A DNA stretch of 9,674 nt from Bacteroidales bacterium. GTDB lineage: Bacteria; Bacteroidota; Bacteroidia; Bacteroidales; UBA932. Made by a program: the position numbers and the translations under genes. The notes beneath the pieces are model-generated. The model saw only the letters and a program-made list of their open reading frames with translations. It was not told the DNA's origin and ran no database searches. The stretch is from positions 1-9,674 of the forward strand of contig JAGCCD010000171.1 of assembly GCA_017651785.1 (NCBI GenBank), given 5' to 3'. The number at the start of each line of letters is the position of its first letter. The first letter of the stretch is position 1. Shown here piece by piece: positions 1-9,045 of the stretch.

Positions 1-1437
<1,437 letters not shown>

Positions 1438-1453
1438 TCAAATAAATATCTTA

Positions 1454-1485
1454 CAAAGATAACTAAAATCGGCCGGTTTTACAAA
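1454..1485 (-). promoter_or_regulatory. gyrB promoter, Bacteroides-type
   Basis: On the minus strand there is TTTG (1485-1482), a 20-base spacer, then TATCTTTG (1461-1454). This matches the known Bacteroides consensus TTTG-N19-21-TAnnTTTG exactly. Transcription would start near 1448, leaving a 5' leader of about 20 bases before the gyrB ATG. The -33 element uses the last Leu codon and the first base of the stop codon of the upstream barrel gene, so the promoter is partly embedded in coding sequence. Confidence 0.8.
1465..1480. repeat. Near-perfect 16-base palindrome in the gyrB promoter spacer
   Basis: AAAATCGGCCGGTTTT is an inverted repeat with a single mismatched pair, centred on GGCC. It lies between the -33 and -7 elements of the gyrB promoter. 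It has no loop, so it is not a terminator. It could be a dimeric-regulator site or chance. Confidence 0.4.
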
Positions 1486-3074
1486 CTGAAAGTGGCGCCT
1501 ACGATAACCGCGGTACCGGCCTGGCTGTAAAGCGGACTCACGCGCACGTCGTGGTTCAGGAGGTTGGTGCCCTTGAGCCAGAAAGCAAGGCGGCGGTTGT
1601 AGTGGTACTCTCCCCAGAAGCCCAGGTCTGCATAGCCGGGCATCTTGCGGTCTATACCCTGCACCACGGCGATACGGGCAGACGCCATATCGAGTGAAAG
1701 GCCTGCATAAATGCGCTTGCGCCAGTTGTATCCACCCTTGATGGTGCCGGTTACGAGCGAAGGCTCAAATACGTATGCGGGCACGCCCTGAGGCAGTTTC
1801 ACGAGGTGCGCGGCGCCGTCCAGGTTAAACCTCTCTGAAGCCCAGCTCACGGCAAGGTCTGCGTGGAACATGCTGCAGTCCTGGAAAGCGAGGCACTCCA
1901 GTCCGGCGGCGGACACGGCCCAGAAAGGTGCGTCCTTAACCCATTTGTAACCAGCCTTTACGTCGTACTGGAAGCCGATATCTGCATGGCCGTCTATACC
2001 CAAGAAAACGTCTGCCACCTCACGAACGGGAAGGGGCGAACTGTAAGTTTCTCCGAAGTATCTGTGGATGCGGGTCTTGTAGTCCCAGTACATGGTGTAA
2101 TGGTCGCGGCCCGTGGCGCCTGCGTAAACCTTCAGGTAATCGTTGAAGAGGTGTATGGCCGCGGTAATGTCGGGGCTGGCGGAGAACTTGCCTGCCACCC
2201 AGCCAAGACGCAGACCGCCGTCGATATCAAGCGCATCCAGCTGGAAGATTGCGTGCGGATGTATGCCGAAGCCCCAGTAGAAGCTGTTGGCAACCACATT
2301 GACGTCCGCATTAAGGCGATACTCCGGCTGAGGGCGCGTGGAAAGGGTAAGGTCTGCAAGGAACTCGTGGTCTATGATGGGGTTGCCGCCCTCAAGCAGG
2401 TCGTGCACGAAACGGTAGTGGACGCCGCCGTTCCAGGAAATGTTGCCGTCTGGATTGAGGCCGAACCGCAACTGGGCGTAAGGGGCGTGGGTGTTGATGC
2501 TGTGATAAACCTCGTGTCCGGCGTAAATGCCGTCGTAGCCGGCCTCTGCCCTGAAGTTCACTTTGCCCAGCTTGAAGCGGGTGTCTATGCCTGCTCCTGC
2601 GCTGAAGTCCCAGCCCTTATGGAAGACCTGCTTCCTGAGCTCGAAGGTGGAGGGAACTATGTCGCGGTAATTGCCCCAGAAGCCCTCTCCTTTGCCGAAT
2701 ACGTTGATTGCAAGGCGTTTGCGGTCTACGGCCGCCCATACAACCTCCAGCTCGGGACGGAAGACGTAACCGGCGCCCCCGCTGATATAGAGCTTGCGGC
2801 CGTCGTAGGGACGGGCGTCCGGAGTGATGGTGACCGAATATGGCGAGAATTCATAGGAGCCCCTGTACGGAGACTCGAGCACCGAATAATCGAAGTGATA
2901 GTCGAAGTGCAGCAGGGAGTCAGGAACTACCATTTCCGGACCTTGCTTGGTGACGTCGTTAAGACGCGTCTGGTACTCGTTGGTTACCTGCACCTCGGGG
3001 TTGAGGTTCTGCGCCGCGAGGCCTGCGGAAATGGCAGCGAGCGCTATTGATATGACGATTCGTTTCATACTCAT
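1479..3074 (-). CDS. Outer-membrane beta-barrel protein, TonB-receptor-like, no plug domain
   Basis: Predicted outer-membrane barrel of 531 residues. It begins with a Sec signal peptide: KR, a hydrophobic stretch at 6-20, and likely cleavage after A21 (GLAA/QN). Residues 22-95 form a distinctive segment rich in Tyr, Phe and Pro (VPDSL at 50-54, DYHFDYSV at 58-65, PYRGSYEFSPY at 69-79). From about residue 95 onward, strands alternate aromatic and polar residues as in outer-membrane barrels. The C-terminus (NLLN at 504-507, ending ATFSL) resembles the last strands of TonB-dependent receptors. No TonB box or plug domain is visible, and the protein is shorter than a full receptor. Similar proteins in Bacteroides are, as I recall, annotated TonB-dependent receptor or hypothetical; function unknown. 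The start could be M1 (3074) or M3 (3068, MKRIV); the latter gives an equally good signal peptide. It begins 6 bases after the TPR gene's stop, indicating an operon. Confidence 0.82.
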   Translation of the reverse strand: MSMKRIVISIALAAISAGLAAQNLNPEVQVTNEYQTRLNDVTKQGPEMVVPDSLLHFDYHFDYSVLESPYRGSYEFSPYSVTITPDARPYDGRKLYISGGAGYVFRPELEVVWAAVDRKRLAINVFGKGEGFWGNYRDIVPSTFELRKQVFHKGWDFSAGAGIDTRFKLGKVNFRAEAGYDGIYAGHEVYHSINTHAPYAQLRFGLNPDGNISWNGGVHYRFVHDLLEGGNPIIDHEFLADLTLSTRPQPEYRLNADVNVVANSFYWGFGIHPHAIFQLDALDIDGGLRLGWVAGKFSASPDITAAIHLFNDYLKVYAGATGRDHYTMYWDYKTRIHRYFGETYSSPLPVREVADVFLGIDGHADIGFQYDVKAGYKWVKDAPFWAVSAAGLECLAFQDCSMFHADLAVSWASERFNLDGAAHLVKLPQGVPAYVFEPSLVTGTIKGGYNWRKRIYAGLSLDMASARIAVVQGIDRKMPGYADLGFWGEYHYNRRLAFWLKGTNLLNHDVRVSPLYSQAGTAVIVGATFSL

Positions 3075-3080
3075 AGGGCA

Positions 3081-6026
3081 CTAGGAAAGTTTGTTGAGCC
3101 TGGACTGGACGAGATCCTGGATGTCGTCGTCGGGACGCTCGGGAGTGTAGCCGTCGCGTATGCTCTCCAGCGTGGCTTTGGCCTGGTCTGTCTTGCCCAT
3201 CTGGACAAATGTGTCCGCAAGGGTGATGTAGGCCCTGGCAAGCCAGTAGTTCTGGCCGCCGGACTTGTCTGAGAAGTCGAAGACACCCTGCTGCACGGCA
3301 TTGTAGTCTGCGCGGTCGTATGCATCCTGGATGAGGATGTAGCGGGCCTCTGCTCCCTCGGGAGTAGCGGGCTCGGAAGACAGGGTCTTGAACACCGAGA
3401 GGGCCTCGTCGCGCCTGCTGGTGGCAAGGAGGGACTTGGCTTTTATGTAGTTGCACTCGCGCTTCTCTGCGCCGGAAAGACCGGACAGGGAGGCGACCGC
3501 ATCGGAAGCGGCCACAGCGTCTTCCCAGCTGCGGGCCTTGAAGGCGGAGCGCATCATTCCGAAGACGGCCTCGCGTCGGTTGGCCTCCATGACCGCCTTG
3601 TCGCGGAGGTCTTTGTATGCGGAGTAGGCCTTCATATAACGCTCCAGGCTGTACGAAAGCTCTGCGAGGTGCAGGATGGAGGACTCAGCGAAGGAACCGG
3701 CGTCGGGAGCGGAAGCCACTTTCTCGTACAGGTCGCAGGCCTTCTCCTTGTTGCCCAGGGCGGCGTGGGACTCTGCCAGATAGAAGCGTGCCGAGGTGAC
3801 GTGGGCGCCGCGGGGATATGTGTCAAGATACTTCTGCAGCGAGGATGCGGCCTGCATATAGTTGCCGGACAGGAATACCTGCTCTGCGGTGTTGAAGTAC
3901 AGGTCATCCTTGTCGGACTCCGACTTGCCCGAAGCGAGGTTGTTGTTCTCTACGTACTCGAGGTACTTCTCCGGCTGCTGGATGGTCTGGTAGATGGACT
4001 CGATGGCAAGGAGAGCGTCGTCTGCGTACTCGCTGCCGGGGAGCATGGAAACCACCTCCTTGTAGTATGCAAGCGCCCTGTCGTAGTCGTGGGTGTTGCG
4101 GCTCACCATTCCCAGGCCTATGAGGGCCTTGGCCTTGGTCTCAAGGTCTTTGGCGTTGTCTCTCAGGAGGGAGAACGCCTCGTTGGCCTTGGAGTAGTCT
4201 GCAATGTCCATATTTGCGCGGCCGAGCTCGTAAAGTCCCTCGGCGTACATCGGGGTATCGGGATCTGCATGCAGCACATAGGAAAGGACGTCAGCCTTGG
4301 CTGTCTTGTCTCCGGAGAGGCCGTAAGATATGGCAAGCTGGGTGTAAGGATAGATGTCTTCCTTGACCTGGATTTCCTTTATGGCGGCGCGGTATGCGGA
4401 GATGGAGGAGCTGTAGTCACGCTCTGCAAAGAAGCAGTCTCCCTTGCGCACGAGCGCGTCTTTGCGGCAGGTCTTGTCTCCCTCGGACAGATAGATGTCG
4501 AACCATCTGGCGGCCTGCTTGTACTGACCGGCCTTCATATGCGAATAGCCGGCGTTGTACGGCAGCAGGTTGCCCTCTGTCTGGCCCTCAAGGGCGGAGA
4601 TGTTGTAGAGGTCTGCGAACAGGCGGGTTGCCTCGTCGTAGTTCTCTGCCCTGTAGCTGGCCTCTGCCTGCCAGTAGCGGGCCATCTGGCTCAGGGGATC
4701 GTGCTTGGGAAGATAATATGCGGCGGCGCGCAGGCAAGGGATTGCGTCTGTGTACGAACCGCTGGCAATAAGCTGCTCTGCCCTGAGGTAGTAGGCCTTG
4801 ATGTAGTTGCTCTGCTGGTCGGGCGTGAGGTTGTCTATCTTGTCGTATGCCTCTACCGCTCCGGCATAGTCACGGTCGTACAGACAGGCGAGGGCCATAT
4901 AGCTGTATATCTCGTCTCCGCGGTGCGAGGTGTCGTACTTTTGCATGTACCTGGAGAAAGGGGCGGAGTCTTTGTTGAGGTCGAACGCAAGCTTGGCGTA
5001 GTTGAACATGGCATCCTCCTGCATCACGGGGTTCCAGGAATAGTCCGAAGCCTCGTGGAAGGCGCTCATAGCCGCAACGTTGTTGCCGGTCTGCAGATAT
5101 GCGTTTGCAAGCTGATAGTTGGCTATCTGGCCCAGGGAGTCTGTGCGCTCGGTCATCTTGCTGAAGCTGGAGATGGCGCCCTTGTAATCCTCAACGGCAT
5201 AAAGGACGGAGCCGGAATAGAACCAGTCGGAACGGGACATATCTTCCTTTACGGAGGCGTTGTAGAATTCTTTGGCCTTCTGCTTGTCGCCCTTTACCAG
5301 ATAAGCCTCGGAGATGATTCGGGCAAGGTGCCTCTGCCTCACTGCGGGCTCGCTGTCGTAGATGCGGCAGCCCTCCTGGATGGTGTAGTCGTAGTCTTTC
5401 TGCATAAAGCGGCAGTCTACAAGATAGAAGGCGGAGAGCTGCTGGAAACGGGGATCCTGGGCGGAACGCTCGAACCACTTCTGGGCCATGGGGAAATTCT
5501 TCTCGCTGTAGTACATATAGCCCATAGCGTAGCGGGAAGGGGCCTTGAAGTCTGACATGGGAAGCTCTTCCACCTCCATAAAAGCCTTGCGAGCCTCGCC
5601 GTACAGGCCCCTGGAGAAGAACGAATAGCCCTTCTTGAAGGCGAACTCCTCATAATGGGACTCGTCAAGGTATTTCTTTTCCACCGAAGCGAAGCGGTCT
5701 GAAGCCTCAGCGTAGCGGCCGCGGTCGAAAAGGACGAGGGCGTACTCGTAATCTATCAGGTTGGAGATGCTGGATTTGCGCCAGTCTTTCTCGTATTTGG
5801 CCACACGCGCCTCAAAGCCGTCGCTCTGCATCTTGATTGCGCAGAGGAGGGCGTAACCGTCGCTCATGGGGTCTCCCGGAATCTTGTCCAGCAATGTGGC
5901 GGCACGCTCGTACATGCCGTGGTTGTAAAGGTTGACTGCCTCGCGGTAGATGTCTGTGCGCTCGTCGGGGGCTGCAAAAACTCCAACCGACAGCAGCAAG
6001 GCGGCCAACAAAAGTCTCACTCGCAT
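3081..6026 (-). CDS. Large periplasmic tetratricopeptide-repeat protein
   Basis: A 981-residue protein with an N-terminal signal peptide (MRVR, a Leu/Ala/Val core to about residue 17, likely cleavage after VFA18). No lipobox cysteine is present, so a soluble or loosely bound periplasmic protein is expected. Nearly all of the rest reads as degenerate TPR helices, with the usual A-x-x-Y/F and G-x-Y-x-x-A spacing. Examples are YNHGMYERAATLLDKI near residue 34, GYMYYSEKNFPMAQKWFERS near 170, YLQTGNNVAAMSAFHEAS near 310, and FVQMGKTDQAKATLESI near the C-terminus. No enzymatic domain is visible. TPR solenoids are protein-binding scaffolds; the obvious partner is the barrel encoded 6 bases downstream. 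It is divergent from ftsE, with its own promoter in the 71-base gap. It resembles the TPR halves of Bacteroidota envelope complexes, but I cannot assign it to a named one such as a type IX secretion component. Confidence 0.88.
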   Translation of the reverse strand: MRVRLLLAALLLSVGVFAAPDERTDIYREAVNLYNHGMYERAATLLDKIPGDPMSDGYALLCAIKMQSDGFEARVAKYEKDWRKSSISNLIDYEYALVLFDRGRYAEASDRFASVEKKYLDESHYEEFAFKKGYSFFSRGLYGEARKAFMEVEELPMSDFKAPSRYAMGYMYYSEKNFPMAQKWFERSAQDPRFQQLSAFYLVDCRFMQKDYDYTIQEGCRIYDSEPAVRQRHLARIISEAYLVKGDKQKAKEFYNASVKEDMSRSDWFYSGSVLYAVEDYKGAISSFSKMTERTDSLGQIANYQLANAYLQTGNNVAAMSAFHEASDYSWNPVMQEDAMFNYAKLAFDLNKDSAPFSRYMQKYDTSHRGDEIYSYMALACLYDRDYAGAVEAYDKIDNLTPDQQSNYIKAYYLRAEQLIASGSYTDAIPCLRAAAYYLPKHDPLSQMARYWQAEASYRAENYDEATRLFADLYNISALEGQTEGNLLPYNAGYSHMKAGQYKQAARWFDIYLSEGDKTCRKDALVRKGDCFFAERDYSSSISAYRAAIKEIQVKEDIYPYTQLAISYGLSGDKTAKADVLSYVLHADPDTPMYAEGLYELGRANMDIADYSKANEAFSLLRDNAKDLETKAKALIGLGMVSRNTHDYDRALAYYKEVVSMLPGSEYADDALLAIESIYQTIQQPEKYLEYVENNNLASGKSESDKDDLYFNTAEQVFLSGNYMQAASSLQKYLDTYPRGAHVTSARFYLAESHAALGNKEKACDLYEKVASAPDAGSFAESSILHLAELSYSLERYMKAYSAYKDLRDKAVMEANRREAVFGMMRSAFKARSWEDAVAASDAVASLSGLSGAEKRECNYIKAKSLLATSRRDEALSVFKTLSSEPATPEGAEARYILIQDAYDRADYNAVQQGVFDFSDKSGGQNYWLARAYITLADTFVQMGKTDQAKATLESIRDGYTPERPDDDIQDLVQSRLNKLS

Positions 6027-6038
6027 AAATTTACTGTT

Positions 6039-6068
6039 TTAACTTACAAATTTACTCAAATTAACTTA
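6039..6068. repeat. Direct repeat TTAACTTA in the divergent promoter region
   Basis: TTAACTTA occurs at 6039-6046 and 6061-6068, 22 bases start to start, about two helical turns. The copies bracket the minus-strand -7 element, and the second overlaps the plus-strand -7 element. In such AT-rich sequence chance recurrence is possible, but the placement suits a shared operator. Confidence 0.4.
6047..6054 (-). promoter_or_regulatory. -7 element for the TPR/barrel operon
   Basis: The minus strand reads TAAATTTG, matching TAnnTTTG, 20 bases before the ATG at 6026. No TTTG is found at the expected -33 distance; the best candidate is TCTG with 20-base spacing. Transcription from here would leave a leader of roughly 14 bases. 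Confidence 0.5.
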
Positions 6069-6074
6069 TATTTG
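6067..6074 (+). promoter_or_regulatory. -7 element for the ftsE operon
   Basis: TATATTTG followed by CAG matches TAnnTTTG and is the same word found before the SRP RNA gene in this window. It lies 23 bases before the ftsE ATG, predicting a start near 6080 and a very short leader. The -33 region is weak (TTAC at 6044-6047, 19-base spacing). Confidence 0.6.
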
Positions 6075-6097
6075 CAGAAACTAATGCCATTATTTTT

Positions 6098-6766
6098 ATG
6101 GAAAATGTGATATTTTTCAGGAACGCGGACATCACCAGCGGCGAAGGCATCGTAGTATACGGCCTCAACATGGAAATCCGCCCCGCCGACCTTGTCTACA
6201 TAGTAGGCAAAGTAGGCACCGGAAAGACCTCCATAATCCGTACCATAATAGCGGAAAACCCGCTCGCGGGCGGCGAGGGCACGGTATGCGGATACAACCT
6301 CGCCAAGCTTCGCAAGCGTGACATACCCATGCTGCGCCGCCGTCTGGGCGTTGTTTTCCAGGACTTCCAGCTGCTTACGGACAGAACCGTAGAGGCAAAC
6401 CTGGAGTTCGTCCTCAAGTCCACGGGCTGGAAAGACCGTGAGGCAACGGACAAACGCATCCAGGAGGTCCTTGAGGCGGTTGACATGCAGACAAAGGCCC
6501 ACAAGATGCCCCACCAGCTTTCCGGCGGCGAGCAGCAGCGCGTGGCCATAGCCCGTGCCATCCTCAACGATCCGGAGGTCATTATTGCAGACGAACCCAC
6601 GGGCAACCTGGACGCAGACACCGCAGAAGGCATTCTCCAGCTCCTGATGCAGATTAACAGGGAAAGGGGTACCGCAATAGTTATGGTCACCCACAACCGC
6701 AGCATCATAGAACGCCACCCCGGCAGGGTGTTCCAGACAGGCAACGAATCATGCAAAGAGATATGA
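6098..6766 (+). CDS. ftsE: FtsE-like ABC transporter ATPase
   Basis: ABC-type ATPase of 222 residues, the same length as E. coli FtsE. FtsE pairs with the membrane protein FtsX to control periplasmic cell-wall hydrolases at the division site. Seen in order: Walker A GKVGTGKT at 37-44 (K43), Q-loop FQDFQLL at 87-93 (Q88), ABC signature LSGGEQQ at 141-147, Walker B VIIADEP at 161-167 with catalytic E166, D-loop NLD at 170-172, and switch His H199. All catalytic residues are intact. [11 protein letters not shown] after the Q-loop and DEPTGNLD fit the FtsE/LolD/MacB group; the short length and lack of extra domains favour FtsE, though a LolD-like role cannot be excluded from sequence alone. No ftsX is adjacent. 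Translation starts at 6098 in an A/T-rich leader without Shine-Dalgarno. The stop overlaps the next gene's start (ATGA). Confidence 0.88.
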   Translation: MENVIFFRNADITSGEGIVVYGLNMEIRPADLVYIVGKVGTGKTSIIRTIIAENPLAGGEGTVCGYNLAKLRKRDIPMLRRRLGVVFQDFQLLTDRTVEANLEFVLKSTGWKDREATDKRIQEVLEAVDMQTKAHKMPHQLSGGEQQRVAIARAILNDPEVIIADEPTGNLDADTAEGILQLLMQINRERGTAIVMVTHNRSIIERHPGRVFQTGNESCKEI

Positions 6767-8430
6767 AACCATTCGAAATCAAGGCACAGCAGTGGCTCGA
6801 CGGCGACTTCGACCAGGCCACAAAGATGGAAATCCTCAAACTCCGCTCGGAAGATCCCGCGGGTTTTGAGGATGCTTTTTACAAGAACCTCGAGTTCGGC
6901 ACCGGAGGCCTCCGCGGCATAATGGGCGCCGGCACCAACAGGATGAACCGCTACACGGTGGGCATGGCCACGCAGGGCCTCGCCAACTACATCCTGGGCC
7001 ATTGCAAGGAAGAGGATCCCAAAGTGGTGATCTCCTACGATTCCCGCAACAACAGCAAGGAATTCGCCCGCATCGCCGCCCAGGTGCTCTCCGCCAACGG
7101 CATCCACGTCTACATTTTCGACAACATCCGCCCCACGCCCGAGATGAGCTACGCCGTGCGTCTCAAGAAGGCAGTCGCTGGCATTATGATCACCGCCTCG
7201 CACAACCCCAAGGAGTACAACGGCTACAAGGTCTCCTGGTCCGACGGCGGCCAGGTCACGTCCCCCGTAGACAAGGAAATAGTTGACGAGGTGGCAAAGA
7301 TCTCCGACCCTTCGCAGGTGAAGTTCAAGGCCGGCCTGCGCTGCGGCGAAATCGAGTCTATGGGCGCCGACGTGGACGAGCAGTACCTCTCTGACCTGCT
7401 GTCCCTGCGCCTCAGCCCCGAGGCTGCAGCCTCCAACGGAGACATCAAGATAGTATACACTCCCCTGCACGGCTGCGGCGTGCGCCTGGTACCGGAAATC
7501 CTCCGTCGTGCCGGCTTCAGCAACGTAATCCACGTTCCCGAGCAGGACATCTCCGACGGCAACTTCCCCACCGTCATCTCCCCCAACCCCGAGGAGCCTG
7601 CCGCCCTCAAGCTTGCAATAGACAAGGCCGAGCAGACCGGAGCGGACCTGGTGATAGGCACAGACCCCGACGCAGACCGTGTGGGCATCGCCGTCCGTAA
7701 TCCCGAGGGCAAGATCGTGCTGCTCAACGGCAACCAGACTGCATCCATCCTTACCTGGTACATACTCACCCGCCGCAAGGAGCTTGGCACCCTGGGAGAA
7801 GGCAAGTACGTAGTAAAGACCATCGTCACCACAGAACTCATCGCAGACATCTGCAAGAGCTTCGGCATACCCGTATACAACGTCCTCACTGGCTTTAAGT
7901 ACATAGCCGCCGTAGTGAAGGCCAAAGAGGCCGAGGGCGGTGAGTTCGTCTGCGGAGGAGAAGAAAGCTACGGCTTCAACATCGGCGAGTTCGTGCGCGA
8001 CAAGGACGCTCCCGTAACTTGCATGATGATAGCGGAATGCGCCGCCTGGGCAGCTTCCCGCGGCAAGACCATGTACGACCTGCTGCAGGACATCTATGCC
8101 ACCTACGGCTACCGCAAGGAAGGGCTTGTGAGCCTCGTGCGCAAGGGCATCGAGGGCACCCGCGAAATCGCAGCCATCATGCAGGGCCTGCGCGACAATC
8201 CTCCCGCACAGCTCTGCGGCTCGCCCGTCACCAGGGTGGTAGACTACCTTGAGCCGGAAAAGACCGGCCAGCCGTCATCCAACGTGCTCCAGTTCTTCGA
8301 CGAAGACGGAGACGTGGTTTCCGTACGTCCTTCCGGCACCGAGCCCAAGATCAAGTTCTACTTCGGAGCCAAGGGCAGCGACGCAGACGGCAAGATAGAC
8401 AGCCTCAAAAAGCAATTCACATCGCTATGA
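6763..8430 (+). CDS. Phosphoglucomutase/phosphomannomutase (alpha-D-phosphohexomutase)
   Basis: Cytosolic phosphohexomutase that interconverts hexose 1-phosphate and 6-phosphate through a phosphoserine intermediate. It feeds nucleotide-sugar and polysaccharide synthesis or glycogen use. With the start at 6763 the protein has 555 residues, normal for the PgcA-like family. All four family loops are present: TASHNP at 144-149 with catalytic S146, the Mg-binding DPDADR at 301-306, the sugar-selecting GEES at 399-402, and phosphate-binding RPSGT at 522-526. The N-terminal [11 protein letters not shown] block is also typical. GEES is compatible with glucose and mannose phosphates, so the main substrate is not settled. 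I chose the ATG at 6763 over the in-frame ATG at 6751. It gives a 4-base ATGA overlap with the ftsE stop and has AAAGAG just upstream; the longer form would add MQRD inside ftsE. It overlaps cdd by ATGA at its end. Confidence 0.94.
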   Translation: MKPFEIKAQQWLDGDFDQATKMEILKLRSEDPAGFEDAFYKNLEFGTGGLRGIMGAGTNRMNRYTVGMATQGLANYILGHCKEEDPKVVISYDSRNNSKEFARIAAQVLSANGIHVYIFDNIRPTPEMSYAVRLKKAVAGIMITASHNPKEYNGYKVSWSDGGQVTSPVDKEIVDEVAKISDPSQVKFKAGLRCGEIESMGADVDEQYLSDLLSLRLSPEAAASNGDIKIVYTPLHGCGVRLVPEILRRAGFSNVIHVPEQDISDGNFPTVISPNPEEPAALKLAIDKAEQTGADLVIGTDPDADRVGIAVRNPEGKIVLLNGNQTASILTWYILTRRKELGTLGEGKYVVKTIVTTELIADICKSFGIPVYNVLTGFKYIAAVVKAKEAEGGEFVCGGEESYGFNIGEFVRDKDAPVTCMMIAECAAWAASRGKTMYDLLQDIYATYGYRKEGLVSLVRKGIEGTREIAAIMQGLRDNPPAQLCGSPVTRVVDYLEPEKTGQPSSNVLQFFDEDGDVVSVRPSGTEPKIKFYFGAKGSDADGKIDSLKKQFTSL

Positions 8431-8900
8431 CCGACAGAAAGATAGATATCAGTTTCGAAGAGTATTCAAGCCTTTCCGAGCTAAACGCAGAAGACCGCGA
8501 ACTCGCCCAGGCCGCGATAGAGGGAATGAGGGGCTCCTACGCCCCCTATTCCCACTTCAACGTGGGCGCAGCAGTAAGGATGTCCAACGGCCAGATCGTG
8601 CGCGGCGCCAACCAGGAGAACGCGGCCTTCCCCTCCGGCCTCTGTGCCGAGCGTACGGCCATGTTCGCCGCCGGCGCCAAGTACCCGGACAAGGACATGT
8701 GCAGCATCGCCCTCTGTGGCGGCCTGTACGGCAAACTCACGGATGAACCTGCGACCCCCTGCGGCGCCTGCCGTCAGGTCATGGCCCAGTATCAGGCCAA
8801 GGCCGGACAACCCATGAGCGTCATAATGGTGGGCGCCAGACGCATCTGGAAATTTGCGAAAGTGGACGATATTCTTCCGCTGATTTTCGACAGTATCTGA
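8427..8900 (+). CDS. cdd: Cytidine deaminase
   Basis: Zinc-dependent deamination of cytidine and deoxycytidine to uridine and deoxyuridine, in pyrimidine salvage in the cytosol. The 157 residues fit the homotetrameric short form, with a slightly long N-terminus. Seen: Y38-x-P-Y-S-x-F-x-V-G-A near residues 38-48, substrate-binding NQEN at 62-65, zinc ligand C73 with proton-shuttle E75 in CAERTA, and zinc ligands C112 and C115 in PCGACRQ. The catalytic set is complete. The start ATG overlaps the mutase stop (ATGA), so translational coupling is likely. There is no terminator between its stop and the SRP RNA promoter; the RNA's -33 element lies in the last codons of cdd. Confidence 0.95.
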   Translation: MTDRKIDISFEEYSSLSELNAEDRELAQAAIEGMRGSYAPYSHFNVGAAVRMSNGQIVRGANQENAAFPSGLCAERTAMFAAGAKYPDKDMCSIALCGGLYGKLTDEPATPCGACRQVMAQYQAKAGQPMSVIMVGARRIWKFAKVDDILPLIFDSI

Positions 8901-8916
8901 TTTTTTCCTATATTTG
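8885..8916 (+). promoter_or_regulatory. Promoter of the SRP RNA gene
   Basis: TTTC at 8885-8888 (three of four bases of TTTG), a 20-base spacer, then TATATTTG at 8909-8916. The predicted start is near 8921, exactly where the closing helix of the RNA begins. The -33 element is inside the 3' end of cdd. Confidence 0.75.
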
Positions 8917-8920
8917 CAGC

Positions 8921-9019
8921 GGGGAAAGTCGTACACGACCAGCTCCCTCAAAACTCCCCCAGGGCCGGAAGGCAGCAAGGGTATGAGGTCGTAGCGGTGC
9001 GATGTACGTAGCTTTCCCC
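8921..9019 (+). ncRNA. ffs: Signal recognition particle RNA, small bacterial (4.5S) type
   Basis: RNA scaffold of the signal recognition particle, which binds Ffh and targets nascent membrane proteins to FtsY. The signature apical hairpin is clear: AGGGCCGGAAGGCAGCAAGG at 8961-8980, with the GGAA tetraloop at 8967-8970 and the conserved AGCA side of the Ffh-binding internal loop just after. The arms pair: 8921-8928 (GGGGAAAG) with 9012-9019 (CTTTCCCC), 8930-8935 (CGTACA) with 9003-9008 (TGTACG), and 8936-8940 (CGACC) with 8987-8991 (GGTCG). At about 99 bases it has no Alu domain, as in most Gram-negative bacteria. The ends are set by the outer helix, the promoter and the U-tract, so each may be off by a few bases. 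Confidence 0.94.
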
Positions 9020-9026
9020 TTTTTTT
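9012..9026 (+). terminator. Intrinsic terminator at the end of the SRP RNA
   Basis: The 3' strand of the closing SRP RNA helix (CTTTCCCC) is followed directly by seven T residues. The RNA's own stem therefore serves as the terminator hairpin. It probably also ends read-through transcripts from the ftsE-mutase-cdd operon. Confidence 0.65.
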
Positions 9027-9045
9027 GTATCCTTTTCCAAAGACC

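Noticed and set aside
1863..3050. 395-codon open frame antisense to the barrel gene
   Set aside because: Same explanation: no recognisable domain, no promoter or start context, and the opposite strand encodes a protein with a signal peptide and barrel features.
3669..5555. 628-codon open frame on the plus strand, antisense to the TPR gene
   Set aside because: It lies wholly inside a clear TPR coding gene. Its translation is Val/Gly/Leu/Cys-rich with no domain, as expected when a GC-rich gene that rarely uses TTA, CTA and TCA is read on the opposite strand.
3081..6026. TPR gene as a named type IX secretion or gliding component (SprE/PorW-like)
   Set aside because: Length and repeats are compatible, but there is no lipobox cysteine and no neighbouring por or spr gene. 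Sequence inspection alone cannot support the name.
6196..7533. 445-codon minus-strand frame across ftsE and the mutase
   Set aside because: It is antisense to two enzymes with complete catalytic motifs. The translation is low complexity and changes character where it crosses the gene boundary.
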